The notes: a model not told the origin generated them from the letters alone. DNA of 64,000 nt from Ananas comosus (GCF_001540865.1 NC_033628.1:1829390-1893389); one strand, 5' to 3'; positions 35,437 through 47,035 are shown, numbered from the stretch's first letter. Numbers and translations: made by a program.

Positions 35437-37033
35437 ATTTTGGGTGAATTCGCAATCCTTGTAATCATCCCACGTTAGGTTGCTCCCTCCATTCTCACTC
35501 TTGGATTTCAAACATCGATCGCGCTCTTCCTGAAACCGCCCAAAAAATTAATTCCAACTAAAAAAACTTTTTTTTTTTTCCCTCAGATAATGTCGTTTAT
35601 TAAAGTAACAATATACAAAACTTTTCTAAATTATGAACTATTCTGATTTGGATACCCAATTTTTCAAAATTTTAATTTTTTATTTAATTTTTTAAATTAT
35701 TTGATTTGAGCCCGTCAGGTATCTTTACTTTAAAATTTAAACTAATTATTTATTTTAAAAATTTATATTTGTAATAATTGCATGAAGTATACTAATTAAA
35801 TCAATGGAGGTATATGATACATTCAAATTTTGAAAAAGTCAAAGTATCGTTGATTAATTCGAATTAAATAAATTTAAAAACTGGAAAGTAAAATTAAAAT
35901 TTTGAAAAGTTAGATAAGGAAATAAAGATGATTCATGATAAGTTCTCTATGTTTTTGACCTATTAACTTATCAATACGGTATTTGCACAACTTTACCCTC
36001 ATCTGCTCAATAGCTTTCGGACAACGCGCCAAAAAATAGAATGCTAAAGATAAAGTCCGCGCCGTCGTATGATGACCGGCGAAAATCAGGCCCTGAGTTG
36101 AGTCGATCATCTCCTCTGTCGAGTACGACGTATTCTTCGATATCCAGTCAACGAAGTCGTCCTCCTCGTCGACTCCCTTCCTTTCGTTTATGCTCTTCTC
36201 TTCCATCTTCTGCTCCACCATTTTTCCAATATACGCCCTTCCCTGTAACCCCGCAAAAACTATATACGTATATATATACATACATTTTTGAATACTAAAG
36301 GAGGGAATGTACTTGAGATGAGAAACATATTTTATGTACACAACTTATCTGAAAACTATGAAACATTTTAAATTCAACTATCCGATCATTTGAAATTTTG
36401 TCTTTCGATTTGAGTAGGTCAATGATACATTGATCTTATGAAATATACTAACTAAATTCGTTGAAAAGTTGGATAATAAAATCAAAATTTTAAAAGATTG
36501 GATTGTCGATTCAAAGTGGTTCATTAATTCAAATAAGTACGGTACGTATGTTTTTATCTATAATTTTATATAGGAATTTTACCTTTAGAGCCTTGTAGTA
36601 TGTTGTTCCGGGCAAATTAATTGGAATTGAGGAGAACCCCTTGGCTAAGTCCATGAACGCGTTACTTAGCTCATCTGTTTTCGGGTTGTTTGAGTTCATT
36701 CCCATCACCTTTTTTGATATTACATAGAATGAAAACTGCAAATAAATAAATAAATGATTAAGCACTATATATATATATATATATATAGTTACTATACTAT
36801 CGGAAGTATAAAGTAGTTGGTGCTTCTACTTTTTTAGCCTTTAGATTAAAGATTCTACAGTTGGGATGATAGCGGTCTCCTTAGGGTTGAGTGGTCCCTT
36901 TAGGGTTGAGTGGTCCCCATTGATTAATAATATTAATCCAATGGTTAGAAATGATCAATATGGCTGATCTAAGGGCTAAAAAATCGGAAGCACCAACTAC
37001 TTTATGCTTCCGATAGTATAGTAACTCTACTCC

Positions 37034-37065
<32 letters not shown>

Positions 37066-39250
37066 TAGGCTATTATACTATTAATAGCACCGAATCATTT
37101 GTGCTATTAGATTCGGTTCTTGAATGAAGGAATGTGCGGTTGGTATGATAGTGGTCTTCCAAACTTGAGTGGGTGGTTTGGTTGAATAGTATGATCTAAC
37201 GGATAGGAATAATCAAAAGAGTAAATCTAATGGTAGAAAATTTGATAGCACTAAGTGTTTGAACTTTTTTACTACTAAGTTTATAATTCTTGAATGAAAA
37301 ATTATATGATTAGAATGATAATATTCCCTTAACTTCTTCATTGTGATACGAATTCTCCTCTATGGTTTAGTAGGTGGCGGGTAGAATAGTATGATCTAAA
37401 ATTTGAAATTAATTAAGATGTAGATTTAATGATGAAATACTTTATAGCACAAAATATTTAGTACTATTAATAATATCCCAGTCAGACCCTCTCTCTCTAT
37501 ATATATATGAGCCAAGAAAAATTGTTAATCAATGTGCACTAGCTAATAATTCTAATTAAATTATAAACACTAACTATAATTATATTATATCTTATTTTAT
37601 CTTTTCTTTTACCAATAATATATTTATATTCATAAAAAATGTATTATGAAAATCAATTGCTGGAAGGGTGGCGTAATTTCCTCTAGGAGACATGATTTTG
37701 TAGACTCACCGAGTGCTCCACTTGTAGTTGTATGGGACGAAAAACCAATTAAAGTAATTGTGACATGAAACTTTGAAGATTCCTCCAGTTAATGTTGTGA
37801 AGTTAAAGTTGGTTGGTAAGAAAAAATAAAAAAAATGCATGACGAGAGAGTTTTTGATGAAGAGCCTACGCACCTGTTTGGTTCGGGGTTAAGGGATGAA
37901 AGAAGCCCTTAACCCTGAAGTTATTTCCAAACATTCAATTTCGGGGGTGGGGTTAGCTAATCCCACTATTCCAACCAAACAAAATACTATTTTACCCACT
38001 ATCCTTTTTATCCCATCTACTTCAACCAAATACTATTTTATCTATACCGGGATTAAACCCAATAAACATATTTTTATCAAAATATTGATAAAAATTTTTC
38101 GACGTTATATTAAAGCACCGGTATACTTATCTCGACATATTTATTTAACGATCTCTTGCTCGACTTTTTTACAAGCGTTAGAAATTATTCTTGCCGATAC
38201 TTCAAAACATCGTTAGTTATTATATATTTAAAATGTTCTTAAATGTAAGATTTATTATAGTGAAACGTACCTTTCTGGCCTCGTCGACGCCGTAGATGAC
38301 GTTGCGGCCTTTCCAGGAGGCGACAAGGGCGGCGGCCTGCTGCTCGATGCTGCGGATGAAGGACTGGGTCCTGGCGCTGCTCACGAAGCTGAGGATGATG
38401 GACTTCTTCTGCTTATGCGCGTCGCCTGTCGACATCACTGTCGAGTGCTTGCCGATCAGCCGTGGGAGGTGCGGCAGCCATGCACTCTCGAAAAGCCGTG
38501 TTTCGTTGTTCAGCACATGGCGGTTCAGCTCCGCGTCCGCCGACACGATCGACACCCTCCCGAACAGTCTCGCCGTGAACACCCGACCGTACCTGAACAT
38601 ATCATACGTATACAAATACTTACAGATACTTTTATCAGCAATCTCTTTTAGTAGAGATGTACTATGCGGGCAATAAGATCTTAGATTAGATCTGGGTTCA
38701 GTAAAACGGTCGTAACTTTGCGTACATGCGTCCGTTTTCAGCATGCAGTTCCAATCTGAAACCAGTTTTTCGCGATGCACGCGTGGACCGGCTCGGCTTG
38801 GCACCCAAAGTCAATCGTTTAGTTCTCCGAGTTTGCAGTTTTAGGTTTTCTTTTATTAATTTTGAGAATTTTGTTTCGTTTCTTTTATTATTTTGAATTA
38901 GACAAGAATTCTGTAATATTTATGACTGATTAATTAGGGCTAGATTTAGACGTTTAATATCGAATTCTGAGTAAAAGAGAGAGAGAAAAAAAAAGAAAAG
39001 GAAGTAAAAGAGAAGGGGATAACTTTGAGATCTTCTGGGTCATGTAGTCGCCGAGCGCGGCAGCAGGGTGCGGGCGGAGGAAGGCGAAGGTGGAGCCGAC
39101 AACGGGCCACCCCATCTCCCCCAGCGGGAGCCGCTTCGTCGACGCCTTTCGCTTCGCATTAACGCTCCGCTGAAACGGCAGCAGCAGCAGAACAACGAGA
39201 GTAGAGATCACCAAAGTTATTGCTGCTGCAAGAAGAGTTGCAGGGGACAT
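35437..39250 (-). CDS. Cytochrome P450, exons 1-5 (CYP85 clan, CYP90/CYP724-like)
   Basis: Exons: 39250-39024, 38592-38271, 36735-36583, 36242-35997, 35529-35437. All have GT-AG borders and the phases fit (227+322 = 183 codons, then 51, 82 and 31 codons). Exon 1 has an N-terminal membrane anchor (LLAAAITLVISTLVVLLLL) and the proline hinge LPLGEMGWPVVGST. Exon 2 carries the B-C region (YGRVFTARLFG, the C-helix side). Exon 4 holds the I-helix LIFAGHHTTA, where the family's usual acid (AGHET) is His. Exon 5 ends LTWDDYKDCEFTQN, just before the expected K-helix. The ATG at 39250 is the first in frame. With exons 7-8 at 8018-7591 and one missing exon of about 79 bp, the protein would be near 480 residues and the gene would have eight exons, as CYP90B genes do. 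The product is probably ER-bound; the substrate is unknown. Confidence 0.85.
36787..37026. mobile_element. F2 MITE, 240 bp, in P450 intron 2
   Basis: Near-perfect inverted ends of about 53 bp: AGTTACTATACTATCGGAAG at the left and its complement at 37,007-37,026. (TA)n flanks both sides. The centre has a small duplication of TTAGGGTTGAGTGGTCC. No coding capacity. Confidence 0.75.
37062..37480. mobile_element. F2-related MITE in P450 intron 2
   Basis: Inverted ends around TATTAATAGCAC and its complement, with internal motifs shared with F2 (GGTTTGGTTGAATAGTATGATCTAAC). It appears to be two fused or nested copies. Confidence 0.5.
37870..38075. mobile_element. MITE-like segment in P450 intron 2
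   Basis: Begins near GGTTCGGGGTTAAGGGATGA and ends near GGGATTAAACCC, inverted-looking termini typical of small Tourist or hAT MITEs. Exact ends and target duplication are not resolved. Confidence 0.35.
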
Positions 39251-39304
39251 CTCTAACACTTAATTCCTCTTGCGCAGAGAGTGTTGAGATTGAGTGAATG
39301 ATGT

Positions 39305-39333
39305 ATGCATGGTAGTATATATATATATAAAAG
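39305..39333 (-). promoter_or_regulatory. TATA box and RY-like motif of the P450
   Basis: On the minus strand a TATATATATATA box lies at about 39,317-39,330, 70-80 bases before the ATG at 39250, followed by CATGCA, an RY-type motif. Spacing suits a core promoter, though (TA)n is common in this window. Confidence 0.45.
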
Positions 39334-39518
39334 GAGTGATTGCCATTTAAAATGTCATTTTGAGTACCAGCCCATTAAACATTATCATTTGCATCCGGAT
39401 CTGACCATTTCTATCCCTATGTACCCACATGTTACCAGTAAAGATATGAATATTAATTTTTTTTATCCAAAAAATTATGGATAAAATGTGTAGGTATATG
39501 TTAAGTTGTGAGCATTTA

Positions 39519-40204
39519 GGGTGCGTTTGGTTCGCATTATGAAAGATTACTAGGAATGAAAAGATGTCCGAAAATTTTATTTCTATTCATCCTATTACTA
39601 AGAATGTTGAATTTCTGTGTTTGGTTCGCACGGTCATATTATTTAACCATGTTATTTAAAATTAAAAAAAATATACAATTAATTAATTTATTTTTTAATT
39701 AATTTTATATAATACTATAAAAAATATTAGCATCTTTTTAGAAAAAAGGGAGAGAGAGTATAGGTTAAAGAGAGAGAGCATAATTAAAAAAAAATAGAGA
39801 GAGAAATAGAGTCGAAATTAGAGGGAGTGAGAGAGTTGAGATTTTAGAAAAAGATAGAGAGAGAAAGCTTAGTTTAGAGAGAGAAAAAAATTAAATTTTA
39901 GAGAGAAAGATAAGTTTAGAAAGAGATATGAGGTTAAAAGTAAAGAAAAATAATACTAATTAGCTGGCCGGTAGGGAGAAAGAAAGAGATTAGACATATT
40001 AGGATTACCCCAATTCATTAATATGAGAATATCCACCCTCCCTCAAGGGAATAAGATTAGTATTTTGGGATGAATCTTATTCCCAAGTAAATCTAATATT
40101 ACCAACTAGATTACTTAGTGCGTTTAGCCAAACACCGTCATATTTTTTTTATTCCTACTGGATTATTAGGAATCTTTAAAAGATAGCGTGAACCAAACGC
40201 ACCC
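39519..40204. mobile_element. Tourist-like (PIF/Harbinger) MITE, 686 bp
   Basis: Terminal inverted repeat GGGTGCGTTTGGTTCRC at both ends, flanked by TTA at 39,516-39,518 and 40,205-40,207, the 3-bp duplication of PIF/Harbinger elements. The interior is AT-rich with (GA)-rich runs. No transposase frame. Confidence 0.85.
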
Positions 40205-40550
40205 TTAGGGTAATCAGTGGATACCCACAGGTACTCGTATATATTTTTTGAATTAAAAAAAATAATCTTTATGATATTTCATGATCATGAAAAATTTTAT
40301 TAATTTTGTTGCATAAAAATTTGTAATGATAAAATACTTTTATATTATATAATTTATGCATTTTAAGATTTTATATTATTTATTATATGTTATGATGTTT
40401 AAATAATAAGTTATGCTATACTTTTAAAAATTATATATACGTGTTTTGTATTTGGGAAATATAAGAGTAAAAAAAAAAAATCTTGCCGGTAACCTGCATA
40501 TTGGCCGGGTATGGATAAAAATGCTAACTATCTAAAAGTTTACAGATAAA
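40205..40550. other. AT-rich spacer, no feature seen
   Basis: No coding signal or clear element between the Tourist MITE and the short tandem repeat. Confidence 0.5.
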
Positions 40551-40630
40551 TTCTATTCATATTCATATGACCTGCAAGTATAATGATCGATTCTATTCAT
40601 ATTCATACGACCTGCAAGTATAATGATCCA
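40551..40630. repeat. Two 40-bp tandem units
   Basis: TTCTATTCATATTCATAYGA followed by CCTGCAAGTATAATGATC is repeated at 40,551-40,590 and 40,591-40,630 with two mismatches. Confidence 0.9.
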
Positions 40631-40861
40631 TCAGTGAGTTATCCAACATGTCTGTTTACTAGGTCATGTTAAGTTGGTGCCTTCCTTTTGAATTTGGATT
40701 GAGTCAAAATTAATTAAATTATAAAGTTGGTTTATGAAAAATAACAGGCCTATGGAATATGTCAATTAGTTTTGAAGTCGATTTTCAATGGTGGACAATA
40801 TGTGTTTACCAATGCAAGGCTGAACTGTATCTTTCTTTCTATACGATAAAGATATTATTCG

Positions 40862-41046
40862 GACCGCATGTACCATAAGCATTCTTAGTTTATGCTTTTC
40901 AAGACGAGTCTAATTAATAGTGGTTGATTTGATAGAGCTCATTATAGTATTTCTAGAGTTGAGTGGTTATCACAGAATAATAATATTAATATAAATATTT
41001 GAAATGATTAAAGGAATTTATTTAAAGACTAAAAAATCAGAAGCAG
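40862..41046. mobile_element. F2 MITE copy
   Basis: Contains the family's internal motifs (TTGAGTGGTTATCAC, AATAATAATATTAAT, TTAAAGACTAAAAAATCAGAAGCA). Ends are eroded; it abuts the Helitron candidate. Confidence 0.5.
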
Positions 41047-41051
41047 CAAAT

Positions 41052-42617
41052 CTATTACTATATATAAAAGTAGAACCCTTAATGAACCCTATGTGAGAAG
41101 CTGACACGTGACTTTTTATATGCTTGCCACGTGTCAAACTCAAATATGGATATTTGGTTACGAATTATTTGAAATTATTGGTTTAATTAATTATTTAAAA
41201 ATATTGGCGAATTATTTTTTCGTGGTGGAAATAATCTGTTGCAAACTCAAATTTCATATTGGCAGATAATTAATTATTTAAAATTATTGGTTGCGAAATA
41301 AGCAATAATCTGTTGTGAATTATTTGAAATGGTTAGTTGCGAGAAAAATGGTCAAACTCAAATTTCATATTGGCAGATAATTAATTATTTAAAATTATTG
41401 GTTCCGAAATCAATAATCTAACGGTCAAACTCAAATTTCGTATTGGCAGATAATAGTGAAACTCAAATTTCGTATTGGCAGATAACAGTGAAACTCAAAT
41501 TTCGTATTGGCAGATAATTAATTATTTAAAATTAGTGGTTGCGAAATAAGCAATAATCTGTTGCGAATTATTTGAAATGGTTAGTTGCGAAAAAAATGGT
41601 CAAACTCAAATTTCGTATTGGCAAATAATTAATTATTTAAAATTATTGGTTGAGAAATACGCAATAATCTGTTGCGAATAATTTAAAGATTATTGCACAA
41701 AAATCGTAACGATACCAAATAAAACGAAAAGATGACGTGCTTTGAAATTATCTTTGCAAAGAAATTTATCTAGTACAGAATACATTTACTTCGAAGTTTT
41801 TCCTACTTCATTTGGATAATTTGTTTTCTCTACTGTCCCACTCCTATAATTCTATTCTTAACTATGAATGCTCTAAAAAGAAATCTAATTCTTTTTATTT
41901 TATATTTAAATATATGTATTAAATTTTCTAATTGATTCTTAGTTTCTCAGGAATATGGCACTTTGAAGATTCAAATACTAACACCTCAACCCTCTTGGAG
42001 ACAAATTGGTAAGAATCAAAAAAATTTAAAACTCACACCACCTCTGTAATTTCTCCGTCTAAATATTGATCTTTAAAATAGAACAATCAGTTCCTACGTC
42101 ATCTGTAAATTTTAATTTCGAACCCATTTTTTCCTCGTCACTCATGTAACTTCATCTCAATCAACAAAATTTTTTTCTTATATTTCTGAAAATCAATCAT
42201 CTATATACTTTCTGAATCTTAAAAGCGATAGTAGAACATCATATAGTGTGCTATCAATTGTTCAAAATAGAAAGTTAAGTATCTCATTATAAGCTTAAAT
42301 ATTAATGTCATTGCTAATTTTCATATCAATTTATACCATTATTTATTTCGGGCACATCAATATGTAACTGAATTGTTTGCAATACCAATCCATAAATAAA
42401 TAGACGCAAGGATTACAATTTGCATTTAAGTTGAATAGTACTTTTGGTCGCAAAATTTTTTTTCTCTAGTTGGTACTTTAAATGTACAAAATTAAATGAT
42501 AGTTATTTATTTGATTGATTAAAAAATACAAAAAATAATCAAAAACTTTGTATCATCATAAAAATTTTATTACCATATTCATTATATAGCCGTGCATCGC
42601 AACGGGTGAAAATCTAT
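41052..42617. mobile_element. Helitron candidate, non-autonomous, 1.57 kb
   Basis: Starts TCTATTACTATATATAAAAG after an A. Its 3' end carries a small hairpin, CCGTGCATCGCAACGGG, about ten bases before CTAT and a following T. Plant Helitrons show 5' TC, a 3' hairpin with this kind of CCGT..ACGGG sequence, a CTRR end and insertion between A and T; here the CTRR is imperfect. No Rep-helicase frame. Tandem repeats lie inside. Confidence 0.5.
41130..41690. repeat. Tandem repeats inside the Helitron candidate
   Basis: CAAACTCAAATTTCRTATTG recurs at about 41,242, 41,352, 41,425, 41,458, 41,488 and 41,599, giving units of about 110 bp and shorter ones of 30-35 bp, each followed by GGCAGATAA and a block around TTGCGAAATAAGCAATAATC. 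Confidence 0.85.
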
Positions 42618-42711
42618 TTTTCTATATTTTGATTAGGTATAGCAAGCTCCACCGTACTCTCGTCTCTTTCTCTTTATATTATATAGATATATGTAAATAT
42701 ATAATATATAT

Positions 42712-42912
42712 AGTTGAGTCCTAGGAATATTCTCAAAAGCTACCAAGGTGGTTGTCGCTTTGTTGCATTTTACCCATTGGTCGAAGTGAGCATGTAAATT
42801 GACATGATGGCGAGAGGTGTAGTTGGTAATAGTGTTGCATCAACACGTTAGAGTAATGAAGGATAGATTCAAACTATAAACTCAAAAGCACCAACGGGTT
42901 CTAAGTCAATCT
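42712..42912. mobile_element. F2 MITE copy
   Basis: Begins GTTGAGTCCTAGGAATATTC and ends CAAAAGCACCAACGGGTTC, with inverted motifs and (TA)n on both sides. Confidence 0.5.
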
Positions 42913-42932
42913 ATATATATCATATATAAGTC

Positions 42933-43482
42933 AGCTAATATGCGTTCTGAAAGCACGGTAGCGCAACCGTGCTTCCACAGTTTTCGCGTATTGGGACTTC
43001 AAATGGATGATCGCAGCTCCGAAAACTTTGATCTAACGTAGCTTGAAGTATCTAAAAAAATTTGTGATTTTTGCCGATATCATGCCTCGTACGGACGAAG
43101 GTAATTCACCTCACTCCATTACACACTGTCACTGCCCCCCTTTGCAAGTTAACAGCTGAGAAACTATCACAATATATTTTGCTAAACTTTGATCAGAAAT
43201 TTTTATACTCTATAAAATACTGATCATAAGTCAATACTTTTTATTCTATAATTTACATATATACGTATCACTTTTGTACGAAGTTCTTAATTTTCCCAAT
43301 TGATTTTAAGCCCTAGTTCACTTATGCAATAAAACATTGTAAAATCTTATTTTCTAATACTCGAATCACTTCTAGATCCACCGTTTTAACTGAATCGTAT
43401 TCTGATTCTAGTTGAAAGTCGCAGGCCTCGAAAATGACCTAGAAACAGAGAAGCTCCGTGCTCCCAGAAGCATATAGCCCCC
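42933..43482. mobile_element. F1 foldback element, copy 3
   Basis: Begins with a GAAAGCACGG block and ends with the complementary CCGTGCTCCCAG. The internal ATCGGCTC and CTCTAGATC-type motifs of the family are partly eroded. (TA)n lies before it and a (CT)n tract after it. Confidence 0.6.
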
Positions 43483-43553
43483 ACTCTCTCCTCTCTCCTC
43501 TCTCTCTCTTCTCTCTCTCTCCTCTCTCCCTCCCTCTCTCTCTCTCTCTCTCT
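43482..43553. repeat. (CT)n microsatellite
   Basis: Interrupted CT and CTC repeats between two F1 copies. The predicted reading frames across it are repeat artefacts. Confidence 0.9.
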
Positions 43554-43579
43554 CATAAATACTATATATATCATATAAA

Positions 43580-44098
43580 GATGAGGCTAAACTTACACGA
43601 ATCACGGAGCCTTCCGTCTCCAGCTCGTTGGAATTTGCATTCAATATCGTGATCCCGGCTCCTTAAACTGATCTAGCTATTTGAAGTACCTATAAAATAA
43701 ATTATATTTTACGACTATCATTGCCTAGTGAACAAGAGGTCAAAATCAACGGCTGAAAATAAAACCATCTACAAATGAAATATGACATTAAAAATTAAAT
43801 CAAAGATATTAATCTGTTATCATATATAAAAAAATTCTATCAAATTTACGTGATTTGGATATAGCTACACCGTTGAAACGCTTATGCAAACGGCTACTAC
43901 TACGCATTGAAAAATTGTTGATTTGAGCCGTCATCGATCACTAGGCAAATATATCGTAAAAAACATAAAATTATTTCTAGTACTCCCAAAATACTCTAGA
44001 CAATTTAACGAGCCGATCGACGAATTCGAAAATCGCAACATACGAAAACGAGCAGAACCACGGAAGCTCCGTGCTTCCGATACATAAGTAAGCCTCAC
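43580..44098. mobile_element. F1 foldback element, copy 4
   Basis: Begins GATGAGGCTAAACTTACACG and ends CCGATACATAAGTAAGCCTC, an imperfect complement. Both arms carry TCGTTGGAATTTGC/GAATTCGAAAATCGC-like blocks and the interior reads TGATTTGGATATAGCTACAC. Confidence 0.65.
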
Positions 44099-44129
44099 TC
44101 TATACTATATAATAATATAATATATATAT

Positions 44130-44750
44130 ATATATATATACTACTTATAAAAGCGTGAGTTTTGAATTTTTTCCCTTTCCAAAAATGTATCTATCTTTTT
44201 TACTAATATTGTCATGTCCGGTAATTTTCAACTATCCATTTTAAATAAATCTTTAAATAAGAATTTATTCTTAAATATAAATCTTAAGTTTTCACCATTG
44301 GATCTCATCCAACGAATAAAAATAAAAGTATCTGTCATTTTTGTTGACAAAAATACCTTTCATATCCGTTATCTCCTATCTACGCCGCATTTTTTAAATA
44401 TTTTTTTCTATCCACCAATAATGTAATACGTAAAACTAAATTTATCTCGTATCTAACGTAATACTCACCAATCACGTAATACTTCCGCTAATCACGTAAT
44501 ATGTAAAATTAAATTTATTTGCTATCCACGTGTTTTCTCAAATATTTTTTCTTCTCAAACATAATATCTGCCAACACGTAGTATTCAAAATTAAATTTTA
44601 AATTTGTAATTCTCACCAAAATTTAATACCTGCGAATTTGATAATTTAAATTTTAATTTATTATAGTAGATTTTTCATTACATAAGATAGTAGATTTAAT
44701 TTTGACGAGTATTAAAATTTGGTGCGTCATAAAATTAAATCTACTATCTG
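44130..44750. other. AT-rich repeat-derived region
   Basis: Contains several ATCACGTAATAC and TAAAATTAAATTTA repeats and starts ACTACTTATAAAAGCGTGAG, which could be an old element end. No coding content; origin not resolved. Confidence 0.35.
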
Positions 44751-44754
44751 AAAG

Positions 44755-45270
44755 TAGTGCGTTTGGTATGCTTCTGAAAGTACAGAGCGCTCCGTACTTC
44801 CAAGTTGTTTTTGATGTTCGGACTTTCGAATCGATGATTGCCTCCGTTAGACTTGATCTAGAGTATTTGAAGTATTTAGAAAATAAATTTTGTGATTTTT
44901 CGATATTATTTGCCTAGTGATCGAAGTGACTCAAAATTAACGGCTGAAAATAAAAATCTTACAAAATATGATGATATGACATTAAAATTTTAGATCAAAG
45001 TTATTGATCTTGTTTTATATGGTATAAAAAATTTTCTATCAAAATTTCATGTGATTTAGATATTTCTACACTGTTAAACTTGCAAACGGCTCACCACGGC
45101 CATTAAAATTATTGATTTTGAGTCCCTTCGATCATTAGGCAAATAGTATAAAAAAAAACACAAAATTTATTTTCTAGGTACTTCAAATACTCTAGATCAA
45201 CTCTAACGGAGTCGATCGTCGATTCGAAAGTCCCAACATCAAAAATAACTTGAAAGCACGGAACCAGCCC
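44755..45270. mobile_element. F1 foldback element, copy 5
   Basis: Left arm CTGAAAGTACAGAGCGCTCC ... TTCGAATCGATGATTG; right arm GTCGATCGTCGATTCGAAAG ... CTTGAAAGCACGG. The arms mirror each other for over 200 bp, with a short AT-rich centre. Followed by (TA)n at 45,273-45,298. Confidence 0.75.
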
Positions 45271-45298
45271 ACTATATATATATATATATATATATATA

Positions 45299-45655
45299 AG
45301 ATATTTTGATTTTTTAGCTCGCAATATATACGTCAAATAAAAATAATAAGTGATCATCTTTTTTTACTTTTTTTAATCGTAAATATATTAAACCAATATT
45401 AAAATTAATATTTATATCTAATACCAGACTCTAATTATTTAATATTTATTTATATAACTTAAATTAATTATATAATAATAGTATTCTATATACAACAAAA
45501 ATACTATATTAATGAAGAATATATGATATAATAATAAATATTATATATAAATAATACTATATATACTAATAAATAAATATATCTTTATAAATATAATTAT
45601 ATATAATACATAGATATTATATATATTATAATAAATAAATAGTCGGCGGCTATCT
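45299..45655. other. AT-rich spacer with imperfect TA tracts
   Basis: Almost only A and T, no genes. Confidence 0.6.
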
Positions 45656-45659
45656 ATAA

Positions 45660-45870
45660 AGCACGAAGCACTGTGGTACCAATTTCCGCCGTTAGATCTA
45701 AAACGTCTTTCGATCATTTTCACGACTTAGATCATATTATTCACCAACCACCACTCAACCCTAAGGGCCCACATCATCAACGCAACATCCTTATCCAATG
45801 GCAAACTATGATAGGCACCAATAATTGGTGCCAATTAATAGCAATACCTATTCTATATATAGAGGCCCCG
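45660..45870. mobile_element. F2 MITE copy
   Basis: Carries CCACTCAACCCTAAGGGCCC and ends with the inverted GCACCAATAATTGGTGC motif near (TA)n, as other F2 copies do. Confidence 0.5.
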
Positions 45871-45944
45871 CCCTCTATCTATTAATAGTCACGAAGCACT
45901 TTCTATATATATATATATAATATAGCAAGAGAGAGAAAATTAAG

Positions 45945-46365
45945 TAGGTCCACCGTGGACGCTCCCTACTCACGTGGTCCACGAGCCACATTGGCTCGTG
46001 TACCGTGCAACCACTCAACCTACAATAGCCGCGATTTTTTTTTCGCCCGCGGCAGATCCTGCGTTGCGTCGCGCGTATGTGCCCGACCCACGCCACGACC
46101 ACCACGGGCGCGCCTACGGCCGGCCCCGCCCGTGGCCCGCGCGGCTCCGTCCACCGCCAGCGCCTGAGACCACCCCCCCCCCCCCGTCCAAGCGCACCGA
46201 TAAAAAAATGGCCACCCGCCAGCCCGACCCCCGCCTTCGCCAGCCTCCGCGCCAGCACCGCTATGCGCCTGCCCGCTTCCGCCGCGCCCACCCGCCCCAG
46301 CTCCCGCTTCGCGCTCGCCCCCCGCGCCCCCCGCGCTCGCCTTGCCCGCGACACGTGTACAGTAT
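45945..46365. other. GC-rich island beside an assembly gap
   Basis: About 400 bp of strongly C- and G-rich sequence (C run at 46,172-46,185) in an otherwise AT-rich region. Frames are open on both strands only because stop codons are scarce in such composition; the predicted Pro/Arg-rich products match nothing I recognise. It could be part of a GC-rich repeat or a first exon cut by the gap. I assign no function. Confidence 0.4.
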
Positions 46366-46400
46366 TAGGAATAAATAAAGATAAGATTAATAGATCTAAT

Positions 46401-46500
46401 NNNNNNNNNNNNNNNNNNNNNNNNNNNNNNNNNNNNNNNNNNNNNNNNNNNNNNNNNNNNNNNNNNNNNNNNNNNNNNNNNNNNNNNNNNNNNNNNNNNN
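46401..46500. other. Assembly gap (100 N)
   Basis: Exactly 100 undetermined bases, the customary length for a gap of unknown size. Confidence 0.95.
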
Positions 46501-46615
46501 TAAGGCTACTATGCTATTCGAAAGCACGGAGCCTGACCGTCTTCAGCTCGTTTTCGATGTTGGTCGACTTTCGAATCGTCGATCGCTCCGTTAAATTTGA
46601 TCTAGAGTATTTTCT
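46501..46615. mobile_element. F1 foldback fragment right of the gap
   Basis: AAGGCTACTATGCTATTCGA ... TTCGAATCGTCGATCGCTCC, then GATCTAGAGTATTT: the left-arm start of F1, cut after about 115 bp. Its other half may lie in the gap or be deleted. Confidence 0.7.
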
Positions 46616-46689
46616 CTTTCAGACTTTCACTGTTGCACATAACCCTAAAACATGATAACATTCAAATTTTCAAATCCCTACTTTTTTTC

Positions 46690-46845
46690 CTCTCTCTCTC
46701 TCTCTCAGACCCTCATCTAGTCAGGAAGTCATCCTAGCTCACATTTCTTATAATTATTTTGTATTTTGAACTATTGGACATGTTGCATCAAATTGTAGGT
46801 AATGTTCTATAAAAATTAAACTATTGATTATATAATGTCAAGAAT
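46690..46845. other. Short spacer with (CT)n
   Basis: A (CT)n tract near 46,690-46,706, otherwise AT-rich, no genes. Confidence 0.5.
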
Positions 46846-46847
46846 TT

Positions 46848-47020
46848 CAATCGGCTCGTTTAGAGCTCGAGCTCGGCTCGACTCGAAATTAGGCTCGCTC
46901 GAGCTCGGTTCGAATTAATTTCAAGCCGAGCTTGAGCCTAGATTTAGGCTCGCAATTAATTTCAAGCCGAATTTGAGCTGACATAAGCTCGCTCGAGCTC
47001 GGCTCGTTTCCACCCCTACG
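46848..47020. mobile_element. GAGCTCGAGCTCGG foldback element
   Basis: Arms AATCGGCTCGTTTAGAGCTC and CGAGCGAGC...GAGCTCGGCTCGTTTCC mirror each other around repeated GAGCTCGG/CCGAGCTT blocks. A small hAT-like foldback; ends and duplication are not resolved. Confidence 0.5.
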
Positions 47021-47035
47021 TATCTATAGAGGGGT

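Noticed and set aside
41242..41620. Evenly spaced repeats as a CRISPR-like array
   Set aside because: The spacers are themselves repeated and the context is a plant transposon; ordinary tandem duplication explains it.
43386..43652. Small frames with Glu-Arg or Ser-Leu repeats
   Set aside because: They are translations of the (CT)n microsatellite.
46077..46655. A 192-codon Pro/Arg-rich frame
   Set aside because: It crosses the 100-N gap and is open only because GC-rich sequence has few stops.
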